In this document: positions 35,247 to 44,772 of the stretch, piece by piece
Position numbering within the stretch: position 1 is the first letter of the stretch
Layout of the letters: the number at the start of each line of letters is the position of its first letter
Position numbers and translations under genes: made by a program
The notes under the pieces: generated by a model
What the model was told of the DNA's origin: nothing
Database searches by the model: none
What the model saw: only the letters and a program-made list of their open reading frames with translations
NCBI RefSeq assembly: GCF_036867415.1
Contig: NZ_JBAJHU010000009.1
Coordinates: 1-64,000 of the forward strand
Source of the DNA: Rossellomorea sp036867415
GTDB lineage: Bacteria > Bacillota > Bacilli > Bacillales > Bacillaceae_B
Length of the DNA stretch: 64,000 bases
Direction: 5' to 3'

Positions 35247-35576
35247 CTATTTACTTTTTATTTCAGCACATTTGGCTCTTAGTGTAATTGTATCTACTGT
35301 TGCTATTTCCCATATTTCTGATAAATCTAGATTGTCGTATTCATTTATTAGAGTATAACGAAAGCCAATTATCTTTTCCCAAGGAATATGGGGATTATCT
35401 TCCTTCTCTTCAATAGGAATGTTTTTTGCTGTTTCTCCAATTAGTTCTAGATTCCAAATTACTGCATCAATAATTAACCTCGACTTTTTGAACTCTTCAA
35501 TCGACAGTCCTTGTATATATGTCTCTATGCTGTCTGCAGCATTAATAATCTTGTCAATAAAATGAAATTGGCGCAT
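35247..35576 (-). CDS. HepT-like HEPN (DUF86) protein with His-to-Asn change
   Basis: 109 residues, normal length for HepT/DUF86. AVIWNLELIGETAKNIP and IPWEKIIGFRY are the family's conserved helices. The active-site motif RNxLIHEY of the HEPN RNase is R73-YTLI-N78-E-Y80 here: arginine and tyrosine are kept but the catalytic histidine is asparagine. No MntA-type nucleotidyltransferase lies next to it. It is therefore probably an orphan with weak or no RNase activity. It is flanked by the sigma-like remnant and has its own terminator. Confidence 0.75.
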   Translation of the reverse strand: MRQFHFIDKIINAADSIETYIQGLSIEEFKKSRLIIDAVIWNLELIGETAKNIPIEEKEDNPHIPWEKIIGFRYTLINEYDNLDLSEIWEIATVDTITLRAKCAEIKSK

Positions 35577-36248
35577 TAGGATAAATTCACTTCCTTTTGT
35601 TTTTTTGACTAGAAATAAAACTAGATATAAAACGATTCCTCAGTCACTATCTTAGTAGATTAAAGCCTCGACATACTTATTTTGATAGGTGCTTTATTAG
35701 TTGCGATTTACTTATTATAATAAAACAAATAAGACTAGATGTAATTAGATGGATGAAGTTAGTACTGCTGTAAATGGTTCGTAGTTATTTATAAAGGGCA
35801 AGAATATGATGAATAAAACAAGCGTTATCAGAACCGAATAAGAAAAAATGCTTCTAAAATAAAGAAATACTTTCATATTGCGTTACAAAGATAAGAAACA
35901 CGGAAGAGTACTTAAAAACGAATAATAAAATATTAGTGAGGAGATTTTCTAGAAGTATGTTCCCCTTTAATCTCAAAAATAATGGCTGTAGCAAGGTTAT
36001 GCTATTTGTACCACAAAGCAAATTAAAATGTGCGTTCTCAGGAGCTTAGGGATTAATACTCATCCAACATTAATACTCAATTAAGTGTGCATGGAAGGGT
36101 ATGAAAAAGCCTTGCTTATAGGTATTGAGAGATTTTTTGAAATGCTGTTACGAAGAAACCGGGAATGTCTGCAACGGAGAATTTCTATTTGTTTGAGGTT
36201 CATATTGAAGTGTTAAAAAAATCATTTCCAATAGCAGGAGGTGATAAA
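35577..36248. other. intergenic, no gene seen
   Basis: Stops in all frames; short A/T-rich hairpins only. The frame of the next gene is open from 36165, but its good start is at 36249. Confidence 0.4.
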
Positions 36249-36644
36249 ATGTGTAGCGATGAATTCAAGAAAAAAGTGGAAGAATTAGTAGTCAAATTAG
36301 AAGATGGTGTTGAAAATCCAGCCCTTTTTCAAATTGTGGAACAGATTGTGCTTAGTGATTCAGAATTAGCAAATTTCTTTAAATCAAAGGAGATTATTAT
36401 GGAAAAGTTAACATTGAAATTAGAACCTCAAGCAATTACATATGATGACATGGAGTCGTATTTGCCACCAAAATGGGAAATGCCGCGAGAGGGTAAGATG
36501 CTATACACAGATGAAGAATTACAACGAGCTTTAATATTGATCATGTATAACCTGGGAATCCATAAAAGTTTAGAACTCATCCCTGACGATTTGATAAAAG
36601 TCTATCTACGTAAAAAAACAAAATTCACCGAAAGTAAGGACTGA
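36249..36644 (+). CDS. hypothetical protein, 131 residues
   Basis: ATG 36249 follows AGGAGGTG with ideal spacing, which decides against the earlier in-frame ATG at 36165. The protein is acidic and mostly helical; SYLPPKWEMPREGKMLYTDEELQRAL is a proline-containing middle segment. No family recognised, no membrane helix. It stands alone between leftward genes. Confidence 0.55.
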   Translation: MCSDEFKKKVEELVVKLEDGVENPALFQIVEQIVLSDSELANFFKSKEIIMEKLTLKLEPQAITYDDMESYLPPKWEMPREGKMLYTDEELQRALILIMYNLGIHKSLELIPDDLIKVYLRKKTKFTESKD

Positions 36645-36770
36645 TTTAGCTTTGACAGTTGGAGAAATTAATCAAAAGATACTGGAATTAATACTATTGA
36701 TTATAAAGACACTTTAAAAATATGGAAATCATCTGGGATGGATAAAAAATAGAGTCCAATTGAAATGTCT

Positions 36771-37031
36771 TTATAAATCTTTTACTTTGGTATCTTTGTT
36801 TATAAACTTCCAGTAGAACGTCTCAATTGAGTTTTTATGCCACTGCTCAGTAAGGAGATCATTTACATTAAGTTTCCCAAGTTGTTCTCTCTTTGATTTC
36901 ATTTCAAAGTAGTCGTCTATATGACTTTTAATTTCCATTAATAATTCATCCCTATCTAAATCTAACAGACGGTCATATTCCTCTTTAAATGGATGCGATT
37001 CACTAATTGATGGACTATTTTCCCACTTCAT
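36771..37031 (-). CDS. small hypothetical protein, 86 residues
   Basis: ATG 37031 lies about ten bases behind CGGAG. The peptide is charged and helical (DRLLDLDRDELLMEIKSHIDDYFEMKSKREQLGKL). No domain recognised. It resembles small helical partner or antitoxin-type proteins only in size, and I see no toxin partner. Confidence 0.45.
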   Translation of the reverse strand: MKWENSPSISESHPFKEEYDRLLDLDRDELLMEIKSHIDDYFEMKSKREQLGKLNVNDLLTEQWHKNSIETFYWKFINKDTKVKDL

Positions 37032-37040
37032 TACAAGCAC

Positions 37041-37351
37041 TCCGTTCTGAATAGTATACTGGAGGAACTTTAAAATAATCCCATAAAAACTCTTCCCTTC
37101 CAGGATTGGAAATATACTTAGTTTTTTAAAGCTATCTACTTTATCTTTATTAAAAAGATATTTTTATGAACGGCATATTCACACGTTCCTTAACGTAATT
37201 TAATTAACGCCCCCTTAGCTTAATAAAGAAAAAGAAAGATTTAACAACTAGTTTACATATATGTCTTGACAATAAAAAACGTACTGTTAGGTTCGTTGGG
37301 AAACCCAGTACGTTTTCCATTCTGCACCTCTATAGTAGACATCTTATTACA
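37041..37351. other. gap with palindromic repeat and terminator
   Basis: Holds a copy of the island's palindromic repeat near 37199-37222 (TTAACGCCCCCTTAGCTTAA) and the terminator at 37276-37316. No gene seen. Confidence 0.45.
37276..37316 (-). terminator. terminator of the recombinase/HTH operon
   Basis: AAAACGTACTG / CAGTACGTTTT 11-bp stem; leftward strand continues into TTTTTTATTG. Ends the 39788-37352 operon. Confidence 0.8.
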
Positions 37352-37660
37352 TTATTTATAGTTTTGTATCAACTCTTTCCTTGTCCAATAATACAAGAAA
37401 TTCTTTAAGTCACTTCCTACCACATGATAAGGTGCACGACCAGTTGTAGTTTTCAGTTTCCAAGAACGGCACCATCTTCGAACCGTTTCCTCTGAATATC
37501 CTGTTATATAAGATATATCAGAAGGCGTAAGCAGGTCGTTATCCCGGATTTTTTCAAAAACATGAGGGATGCTCCCTTCAAAGCCATATTCATGGATATA
37601 ACCTTCAAACTCCTCCCAAGAAGAGTACTTTGAAAATATTTCTAGATTTTGATCTTTCAT
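37352..37660 (-). CDS. excisionase-like HTH protein partnering the large recombinase
   Basis: 102 residues. DISYITGYSEETVRRWCRSWKL is a MerR-like HTH with a wing ending HVVGSDLKNFLYYW. The pattern matches the 74-residue protein at 3517-3741, so the two are paralogues at opposite ends of the island. It starts 19 bases after the stop of the 702-residue recombinase on the same strand. A directionality factor for that recombinase is a fair inference. Confidence 0.65.
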   Translation of the reverse strand: MKDQNLEIFSKYSSWEEFEGYIHEYGFEGSIPHVFEKIRDNDLLTPSDISYITGYSEETVRRWCRSWKLKTTTGRAPYHVVGSDLKNFLYYWTRKELIQNYK

Positions 37661-37679
37661 TAGCTTCCCCCTTATTGAG

Positions 37680-39788
37680 CTAATTAATGTACATTTTTTC
37701 TTTTTCCAAGCTCTCTTTCATCTCAAACCATTCTTCTATGGTTAACCCCTTGGGCCGCTTCCTTAGTTTATTTAATTGCAGATTAATTTCATCTAGACGT
37801 TTTGAATTAATCTCATTTAACTCATATTCCTTTTTTTCCTGACTGATCTTTTTACTTTCCTTCTCTTCACTTTGTATTTCAAAATCCTTTGAAGAATGCA
37901 GGTTCAATTCCTTTTCCCACATTATCAATTCTTTTCGGTTCCATGGAAAGTTAATCGTGTGATTTAAAACAGTATAAAAATCATCATCTGATATGGGTGC
38001 AGTATAATGCATTTCTCCAATATCTCCAGAAATTTTATGCCGCATTTGTATATCCGCAGCCACTTTTTGAATCCTACCGTTTAATCTTTCAATAGGTAAC
38101 CTTACTCCAAAGCCCTCAATTAGATTATTCATGCTCCGCCTTGATGCTTTTAACTCAAAATCTCTTCTCTGCTCATACGATAGAAAATCCAATTGCGTTT
38201 TCAACCTCGTCATCACATCTGTCATAATTGCCGACTTGTATCCCTTTTCTGGAAATAGATCTTCAGGTCTGAATAAAAATCCCTTCCCCCTGGGCTCATT
38301 CTTTTGTTTTTTATACAATCGTTTCAAGTATTCATTTACCCGTTTTACAGTACCTGCTGGAATTACCGTACCTAGTACGGGGTGAGATGGAGAATTTTCA
38401 TGTTTTGAAGCTTCACGAGGGATGTGAAGTTCTCCCCACCCCCGACTATTTAATTTTATATATCCTTCCTTGTCTAATAAGAAATATTCAATTTTGAGTT
38501 TTCTTACTTCGTACGGTCTAGTCCCTGTAACACAGCATAACTCCCAGATAGTTGCATTTCTATAAGGGTCATGAGAGCCAGGATCATTAAGTAGTTTTTC
38601 CCTCACAATAATCATCTCTTCTCTATTTAAGAAAGACTTATTAACTTTATTAATGGTCTCTCCAGACGCTAGTTCACTATAGTTTGTTGGAAACTGATTT
38701 AAGAAGGACTCTATTCTTAGCTCCAGTTGCCCATACTCAAACCATTTATCAGGAGTCAATGCATCGTTTTTTAGACGTTGTAGTATCCAAGCATAAAAAG
38801 GCTTAATAGTTTGGAATACGTGGACGGCTGATGTAGTCTTAGATTCTGTCATAAATGCAAATGCATCATCCTCACTAATTTGTGTGGGATGGAACTTATT
38901 TGAGTCGTATTTCTCCTTTTCATCTTGTGTAAGAAAGGCATACCTCATCTTAGGTTTTTGATCAATATTGCACCGAGCACAAATAATTCTAAAGAAGAAT
39001 GTGGCCAAGGCACTTCTTAGTTTGGCAAGTGTTTCTTCTTTATTTGCAATGTGTTTTTTTGCCCGATAGTTGTTGTGTGATATTCTTCCCCCCTTTTTTC
39101 TAAAAGATAGATACTCTTCTATTATCTTCTGCTGTTGACTGTTGAGCACAGAAAAATTCGAGTTCTCATTTGCTGTATTTTTTGAATGCATATATTTTTC
39201 CTTCTTTTTAGCAAGAACAAGGCTTTCAACTTCATTTAAAGACATCGTATCTATCCCATATTGATTTTCTTTAACTGATAATAGTCCTTCTTTTTTATAA
39301 CTTAATATAGTCGCATCAGAAACTACTATCCCTCTCTTTTTTAGTAATTTAGCAAGAAAACCAGTTGTTAAGTTCTCACAATGCTCTAGGAAGTCGTATT
39401 TAAAAAAATATATATAGGCACCAAAGATCGGGTCGAGTTTTTTTCTGCGTAATACTTTAACAAATAGATGATCGTATTGCTTCGAATCAATCATGTTCTT
39501 TATCTCTGAGTTGGTTTGAGTCACCCCTTTAACGAGCCCACCGATGTTCAGGTAATTCGGGTCTTTGGTGTAATTGTTAAATTCCTCGCAAGTTTTTTCA
39601 TATAAAGCCTTAATATTTGGAATTGCTGTCTTTAGAACAAGATCCTGCCCATATTGTGTTGCATCTCCAGTAAACCATGCCTCGTGCTTGGGAAGGCTTT
39701 TTAAGACACTGAAGAATCCTTCCGAGATTCCCCATTCATTACTTGCAGCATAAATAGTCATAAAATCATTGGATTTCATTTTAATCAC
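37680..39788 (-). CDS. large divergent tyrosine recombinase
   Basis: 702 residues, much longer than usual integrases. The catalytic domain is in the C-terminal half: R424 in CVTGTRPYEVR, K547-ASR550 in the box II position (the usual HxxR has K for H), H584 in QMRHK and nucleophile Y595 in MHYTAP. A Q/E-rich helical tail of 100 residues follows. The N-terminal ~330 residues are helical with an HTH-like stretch near 140-165 (RGIVVSDATILSYKKEGLL). GAGGTG precedes the ATG. Operon with the HTH gene downstream. It may move a smaller element nested in the island or be a transposase of the Tn554-like kind; both are inference. Confidence 0.7.
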   Translation of the reverse strand: MIKMKSNDFMTIYAASNEWGISEGFFSVLKSLPKHEAWFTGDATQYGQDLVLKTAIPNIKALYEKTCEEFNNYTKDPNYLNIGGLVKGVTQTNSEIKNMIDSKQYDHLFVKVLRRKKLDPIFGAYIYFFKYDFLEHCENLTTGFLAKLLKKRGIVVSDATILSYKKEGLLSVKENQYGIDTMSLNEVESLVLAKKKEKYMHSKNTANENSNFSVLNSQQQKIIEEYLSFRKKGGRISHNNYRAKKHIANKEETLAKLRSALATFFFRIICARCNIDQKPKMRYAFLTQDEKEKYDSNKFHPTQISEDDAFAFMTESKTTSAVHVFQTIKPFYAWILQRLKNDALTPDKWFEYGQLELRIESFLNQFPTNYSELASGETINKVNKSFLNREEMIIVREKLLNDPGSHDPYRNATIWELCCVTGTRPYEVRKLKIEYFLLDKEGYIKLNSRGWGELHIPREASKHENSPSHPVLGTVIPAGTVKRVNEYLKRLYKKQKNEPRGKGFLFRPEDLFPEKGYKSAIMTDVMTRLKTQLDFLSYEQRRDFELKASRRSMNNLIEGFGVRLPIERLNGRIQKVAADIQMRHKISGDIGEMHYTAPISDDDFYTVLNHTINFPWNRKELIMWEKELNLHSSKDFEIQSEEKESKKISQEKKEYELNEINSKRLDEINLQLNKLRKRPKGLTIEEWFEMKESLEKEKMYIN

Positions 39789-39945
39789 CTCTAAGTATTA
39801 GTTTATCCAGCTTAAAAACTGACATACACCCACTGCACACATCACCTACCTTTTAAGGCTTATTAGTACACCAACCAAAAAGAGTAATTTGTTGGCTAAT
39901 GTGTGCTCTGAGTATATGTATAATTTTTCTTCAAAAAAAAACAAA

Positions 39946-39994
39946 AGCACCTGAAAACATGCCCGTATAATAAAGTAGGCATGTTTCTGGTGCT
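39946..39994 (-). terminator. strong leftward terminator upstream of the large recombinase gene
   Basis: Arms 39946-39963 and 39978-39994 pair over nearly their full length, and the leftward strand continues into TTTTGTTTTTTTTT. It lies about 150 bases before the recombinase start, with no leftward gene close upstream except the small frame at 41590. It may be a leader attenuator, or the terminator of that frame separated by insertion of the LAGLIDADG gene. Confidence 0.7.
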
Positions 39995-40140
39995 CCCAGT
40001 GTAAATAATAATAATTTGCGGAATTAATTTAATTTAATCACATCAATGTAGAATTAACAAGGACAGGGGAAATGGATTTATAACTACACCTTTTAATTCT
40101 TTAATAATTTTTAGAGAATTCAATTTTATGTATTATTCAG

Positions 40141-41452
40141 TTGAATATTGGAAATCTTCACAATATGGAAAATCATTTAGTTTTAGAATGCATAGAAAAG
40201 TATGGAAAAACGCCAAATGAATTATCAAGATATTTACAAGAAAATAAACTTACTATTACTGAATTCGCAAGGAGATCAGGGAAAAATAACAGCACTGTCG
40301 GAAAACATTTTAAAAAGTACGGTGTTCACCCTTATAAATTACCTCTTGCAGAAAAAGCGGAGTTTATTTGTAAGAATTGTAATACTACCTTTGTTAAAGT
40401 GATACGGAATTCACCTATTTATAATCAATTCTGTAGTCAAAGCTGTTTTGCAGATTCTCAAGTAAAAGAGTTCGATGAGTCAAATTTTAGGTTCAATACC
40501 AAAGAATATGAATTCTTTGCGCCTGATGAAACACTTGGAACATATGACATTGTAGGTAAACAAAAGAATTTTCGTAACAAAGAAATTTGCAACCACTTCT
40601 TTTTTAAATACGGGATTATTAATAAAATAATCGCTTATCCTTTTGGTGTTATGTTAGGAGACGGTAATACCTTTCCATCAAAAAAAAAATGCAACAAAGA
40701 CAGTATCAATATCGCAAAAAGACCATGATATTGCAGAAAAAATTTCTAAATTATTAAACTACACCAATGAACTAAAAATAGTAAGAGATAAATATAAAGA
40801 ATTAAGAATACATAGTCCATATCTATTTAATGACCTAGTAGCTTTGGGGTGTGTTCCAAATAAGTCATTAGTAGTGAATTATCCATTAATCCCAGATTCA
40901 TTAGATAGTACTGTAATTCTCGGATTAATAGATGCTGACGGATCTTGGTTTCATAGGAATAGTCAGTTGTTTCTTGCAATTTGTGGTAACGAAAAACTTA
41001 TGTATGGAGTATATTTAAAAATCAAAAAACATCTAAATATAACCCCCTCTCATGTTTGGTACCCTATTGATCATAATGATTGTAAATCTGAGTCATTTAT
41101 GAAGATGTTATTTTGCAGCCGTGATTCAATAAAGATTCGTGATTGGTTGTATGATGGCGCGGAAATATATGGAGAAAGAAAGCATAGTATTGCTTATGAA
41201 GAAACTTTCAATTATAAAAAACAATTCACAACAACTCACATGGCTGCCTACTTGGGAGTATCTGTAGATTTTATAAAGAGTAATTTAAAAAAGCATCCAC
41301 ACCTTCCAGTACATAAAACTTCTGGTGGTTTACGTTATTTTCTAAAGGAAGAAAAAAAGCAGTGGGTAGACTTTCTGCGAATCCAACTTGAAGATCCAAA
41401 ATCAAGACTACCCAATAAAAACGAATTAATTAACAAGTGGCAGGTGGTGTAA
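40141..41452 (+). pseudogene. LAGLIDADG homing endonuclease, frameshifted at an A10 run
   Basis: Two frames together make one protein of about 435 residues. The first has a HTH-like N-terminus, a zinc finger (CKNC ... CSQSC) and motif one FGVMLGDG; it runs out of frame at ten A (40680-40689). The second continues with VSISQKDHDIAEKISKLL and carries motif two ILGLIDADGSW, then a C-terminal HTH (THMAAYLGVSVDFIKSNL). A one-base change in the A run restores the join exactly. Either a pseudogene, a sequencing error, or slippage on A10. The start (TTG 40141 or ATG 40165) has no good ribosome site. Confidence 0.8.
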
Positions 41453-41589
41453 TGGATCGTAGAACTTAACCTGCCCGGTCTTTATATACCTTACCCCCTA
41501 GAACATCATTTTTCTATAGCAGCTTTTGACGCTTATGGACACCTTTATCACTCACTATAAGGAAGAAAGAGAAGTATATGTTTAGCTTT

Positions 41590-41772
41590 CTAAATCAATT
41601 CCTTACTATCAAATTCTACTGAATAGGCATATTGATGGTTGATATAACCCCACATTTCCCTCCCCTTTCCGAAACGGCTCATATCTTTTTGGGTAAACAA
41701 ATTATCTATATTGTCTGATTGGTCAGATTCAACAAAGGATAATGAATGCTGAATTGGATCTTGGTTTTGCAT
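41590..41772 (-). CDS. small hypothetical protein, 60 residues
   Basis: ATG 41772 follows AAGGAGA at good distance. Polar peptide with QSDNIDNLFTQKDMSRFGKGREMWGYINHQ, no recognised domain. It is leftward and faces the LAGLIDADG pseudogene tail to tail. Support is the ribosome site and intact frame only. Confidence 0.4.
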   Translation of the reverse strand: MQNQDPIQHSLSFVESDQSDNIDNLFTQKDMSRFGKGREMWGYINHQYAYSVEFDSKELI

Positions 41773-42489
41773 ATTTTGTTTCTCCTTGCTTAACGAGAAT
41801 TTAAAATAATAATTAATCGTACTAATTTTTAAGTATTAAAAAGCACCGTTCTATACTTGTAAATAAAACACTCGTAATGTGTGTTTCTAATCCCGTTTTG
41901 CCCTTTTCTAGCTCTTTACTTATAATAGCTCGCTAAATGAATCTGATTTCCCCTCCTTTTCTAGACTTTTTTAAAATAGTCTACCTGCACTTTCAGATAA
42001 TCTCTTTCCTCTTCTATTGAGTTAAAACTTTTACATGGTCTCCCCCTTGAGAGTGGATCTTCCAAGCAACAGGTTCAGCTTTGTCGATGTAAAATGTTTA
42101 AACCTGTATTCTCATGTAGCCGGTCTTATCAAATATGTTTGAACTAACGATAAATCGGAATACGGTTTAAAGAAAACAGATAACAGTTTCAATAACAATC
42201 CTCATAACAAACCTAATTAAAAACCCTATTACAAAAAACATTAGGAAAATGCAATTGACGGTAATAGAAGGATTGGATCCCTTGATATATATGTAATTCA
42301 AGTTTTATTGATTTTTTCAGATTACAGCAATTTTTCACCAGTATTGGAATTGTGCTTCTTATGGCTTAGAGAAGTTCAATAAAATCTTTTAATGCTATAG
42401 GAAGTCGTATAGGAGTAGAAGTAATGGTTTTTATAGAAACGATAATTGTTTTCATCTGAAAAATAATGGAAGAAATGAACACAAAAAAA
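41773..42489. other. intergenic, no gene supported
   Basis: A 70-codon leftward frame near 42376-42588 is low-complexity aromatic sequence without a ribosome site and overlaps a terminator. Nothing else is supported. Confidence 0.4.
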
Positions 42490-42521
42490 CCAGTTTTTCC
42501 TCAATTGGGAGGTGGAACTGG
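42490..42521 (-). terminator. leftward intrinsic terminator
   Basis: CCAGTTTTTCC pairs with GGTGGAACTGG (one mismatch/G-U), and the leftward strand continues into GGTTTTTTTTG. It lies 114 bases after the stop of the 42635 gene. A second hairpin without a T tract lies at 42591-42631. Confidence 0.6.
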
Positions 42522-42634
42522 ATCGTATTATTGTATGAAGTTTCTGTTTTTTTATGACTCCGCTTAAGTATGTTCTATAGACAAACACGAATAAGCTGTT
42601 AGCTTCTTATTTAAAAAAGAAGGGCAACAGCTTG

Positions 42635-44164
42635 TTACGAATTTATATATTCATCAAGCACGGCTAGATAATTCTTTGGTTTTGGTTCTGGTTCCTCACT
42701 GCTCTCCTGTATGCGTTGACCAAGAGGAGCATGTTTCTTTTTGAAGAATCGTACCACCTGTTTGAGTTGGTTAGCTTCCTCCTCTAGGTATTTATGTTTA
42801 GAGAGTTGAGCATTAGCAGCAAAAGATGCAATGAGTTTTTTTGTGTTCACTGCTTCTAGCAGTTCGAAAGGTTGATGGATGCCTGCTTTGACACCTTCTA
42901 CTCTCAACATCTTGTATAACTTAGCTTCGTGAACTGCGTAAGTGGTTTCAATGGATTCTGCTAAGTATGTCCATGGCTCCTCTGCAGCTAGACCTGAGAG
43001 TAAATCGTAAGCATTATCAATTTTCTTGATGTCTTGATCTATTAGAACCTTATGTTCATCAGACGAATTGGCAATAAAGTATTTAATAAGTGTAGGGATG
43101 TGAGCGCTTTTTATTGGATTTGACAAAGAAGTGCTCACAAATCCGCCTAACTGATTTTCAAGAGTACTCAAAATAACCTTCTTGATCTCTTCTAATAAAT
43201 AGAAGTCTGTGAAGGTGTTTGCGGCTTTGCCAACAAGGTCGTAATAAATGATACTTTCATTTTTTTCTTTGAAGTATTTTTGGAGGGCTGTACGGTATAT
43301 CTCAAGTCCGGCAATGCCGAATTGTTCTATCAATGTTTTCTTTCTACCTATGATGAAATTAAATGTTTCTACTTTCATATCTTCATGGCACATATGGTAA
43401 CGGTCAGCCAATAAGCGAAGTTCCGCCTTACCAGCTTCATTCTTGATAGCTTCTTCATTGAACAAAGTGGGATTCACTTTCAGATCGAGATTGTGTTTTT
43501 GTTTGAAATATTTGCTAGTGCGTGATTTTTTATTGTTTTTAAATCCGAAAGTTCTATGGAAATCGGACTTGTAGTGGATTGTATTATTATCAATTAGTTG
43601 TTTATTTCCTTTGAAGCGCACTGAAATATAGCCATTATCAATAAGAAAGAATAGGTCTTCTGTCATATCTTTATAACTATCGTAAATATTTAGTCCGTAT
43701 TCGCGGTCATGCAGTGTATTTTTGTACAGGTTTTCAACGGCTACACGTGTAAATTGATTCCTTACATTGTTTGTAGCGATGTATAAGAATAGACGAGTCT
43801 GATTTTTAGATAGGTTTTGGAAATCAGCTGAATTGTAAAAAGGGATATGCTTAAGGTAAGAGTCATCCCCATTTGTAGGCAGGTGGAAATGAGAAACATA
43901 ATAACCATTTTCGTAGGTTATAAGTTTCTTACCTTGATATGTAGTTTCACGTAACTCATTTAAAGCTTTATGTAATTCGCGTCTGTCGCAATACATCTTT
44001 CTCTTTACAACTTCTTTGTCCAGGTGGATACGTCCGTCGCGATCCACGAAAGGAGTTAGGTGAAAGATTAAGTTTAAAGAGGTTTGAGAAATGTTTAACT
44101 GTTTCATTGGAAAGTCTCTAAGCAATGTTCTATCTAGCTTTGCGGTATGTATGCTAAAACTCAT
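42635..44164 (-). CDS. large protein of unknown function next to attR, possibly replication-initiator-like
   Basis: 509 residues from ATG 44164 behind GGGTGA; the upstream in-frame codons run through a terminator hairpin and are not used. The N-terminal half looks like two winged-helix domains (LNISQTSLNLIFHLTPFVDRDGRI; QNLSKNQTRLFLYIATNNVRN), a shape common in plasmid Rep proteins. The C-terminal half is helical and charged, ending in a proline-rich linker (SSEEPEPKPKNYL). I do not recognise the family. Position beside attR, opposite the integrase, would suit an island replication or maintenance protein, but this is inference. Confidence 0.5.
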   Translation of the reverse strand: MSFSIHTAKLDRTLLRDFPMKQLNISQTSLNLIFHLTPFVDRDGRIHLDKEVVKRKMYCDRRELHKALNELRETTYQGKKLITYENGYYVSHFHLPTNGDDSYLKHIPFYNSADFQNLSKNQTRLFLYIATNNVRNQFTRVAVENLYKNTLHDREYGLNIYDSYKDMTEDLFFLIDNGYISVRFKGNKQLIDNNTIHYKSDFHRTFGFKNNKKSRTSKYFKQKHNLDLKVNPTLFNEEAIKNEAGKAELRLLADRYHMCHEDMKVETFNFIIGRKKTLIEQFGIAGLEIYRTALQKYFKEKNESIIYYDLVGKAANTFTDFYLLEEIKKVILSTLENQLGGFVSTSLSNPIKSAHIPTLIKYFIANSSDEHKVLIDQDIKKIDNAYDLLSGLAAEEPWTYLAESIETTYAVHEAKLYKMLRVEGVKAGIHQPFELLEAVNTKKLIASFAANAQLSKHKYLEEEANQLKQVVRFFKKKHAPLGQRIQESSEEPEPKPKNYLAVLDEYINS

Positions 44165-44208
44165 GATTATCACCCAAATTTTTGTATATATGTTGTAAAT
44201 AAATAAAA

Positions 44209-44265
44209 AAGGACCACAAATGAACCGATGCAGGTACGAAACCCATCGTTTAATTTGTGGTCCTT
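44209..44265 (-). promoter_or_regulatory. leader terminator / attenuator of the 42635 gene
   Basis: AAGGACCACAAAT (44209-44221) pairs perfectly with 44253-44265, with an inner CGATG/CATCG stem. The leftward RNA runs into UUUUUAUUUAUUU, ending 36 bases before the start codon. No leftward gene lies upstream inside the island, so this terminator sits in the gene's own leader. Plasmid rep genes are often controlled this way. Confidence 0.6.
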
Positions 44266-44772
44266 CCACTTTTTTGTATATTAAATTACTTTATTATTTG
44301 ATAAAATGATTGTACTTTTATTAACTCATATTATTAAAAAAAATGCAATCAATACCTAAAAGAGATTATGTATTTCCTCGGCTGGGAACTTCTGTATATA
44401 ACATACCATGCAACCCAATTCTTGTAAAGGTTATTTTTAATTATTTTTGCTGAATGAATCAATTCTTTTATCAATGTAGTTTTTAACTCTGTTGATGCGG
44501 GAGGATTTCTAAGACTTTAGTAATCTGTATTCAAAAGAATATAGGAATTAATCATTTATTTTCTTAATAAAAGCGAACTCTTACTAGAATTAATTCTAAA
44601 AGTCATAAGAACAATTGAGCATTTTGAAATTAAAAATTGACCCCGCACGTTACCAAAAAAATTCACAAAGCACACATTTGATTTTTTAATGGGGTTTTTT
44701 CGTGATTTTTTTCTTGAAACGACTTAAATTGACTTATTTTAAACGTATTTAATAACTTCGCTCGCATCCAAA
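44266..44772. other. right inner end of the island, no gene seen
   Basis: A/T-rich. It should contain the promoter of the leftward 42635 transcript. A GACCCC...GGGGTTTTTT pair (about 44639-44700) could form a loose hairpin. No open frame of note. Confidence 0.4.

Noticed and set aside
40141..41452. Two separate intact endonuclease genes
   Set aside because: Each half holds only one LAGLIDADG motif and the sequence between them is coding in the second frame, so they are one broken gene.
42376..42588. 70-codon leftward frame rich in Y, F and S
   Set aside because: It covers a terminator hairpin and lacks a ribosome site.
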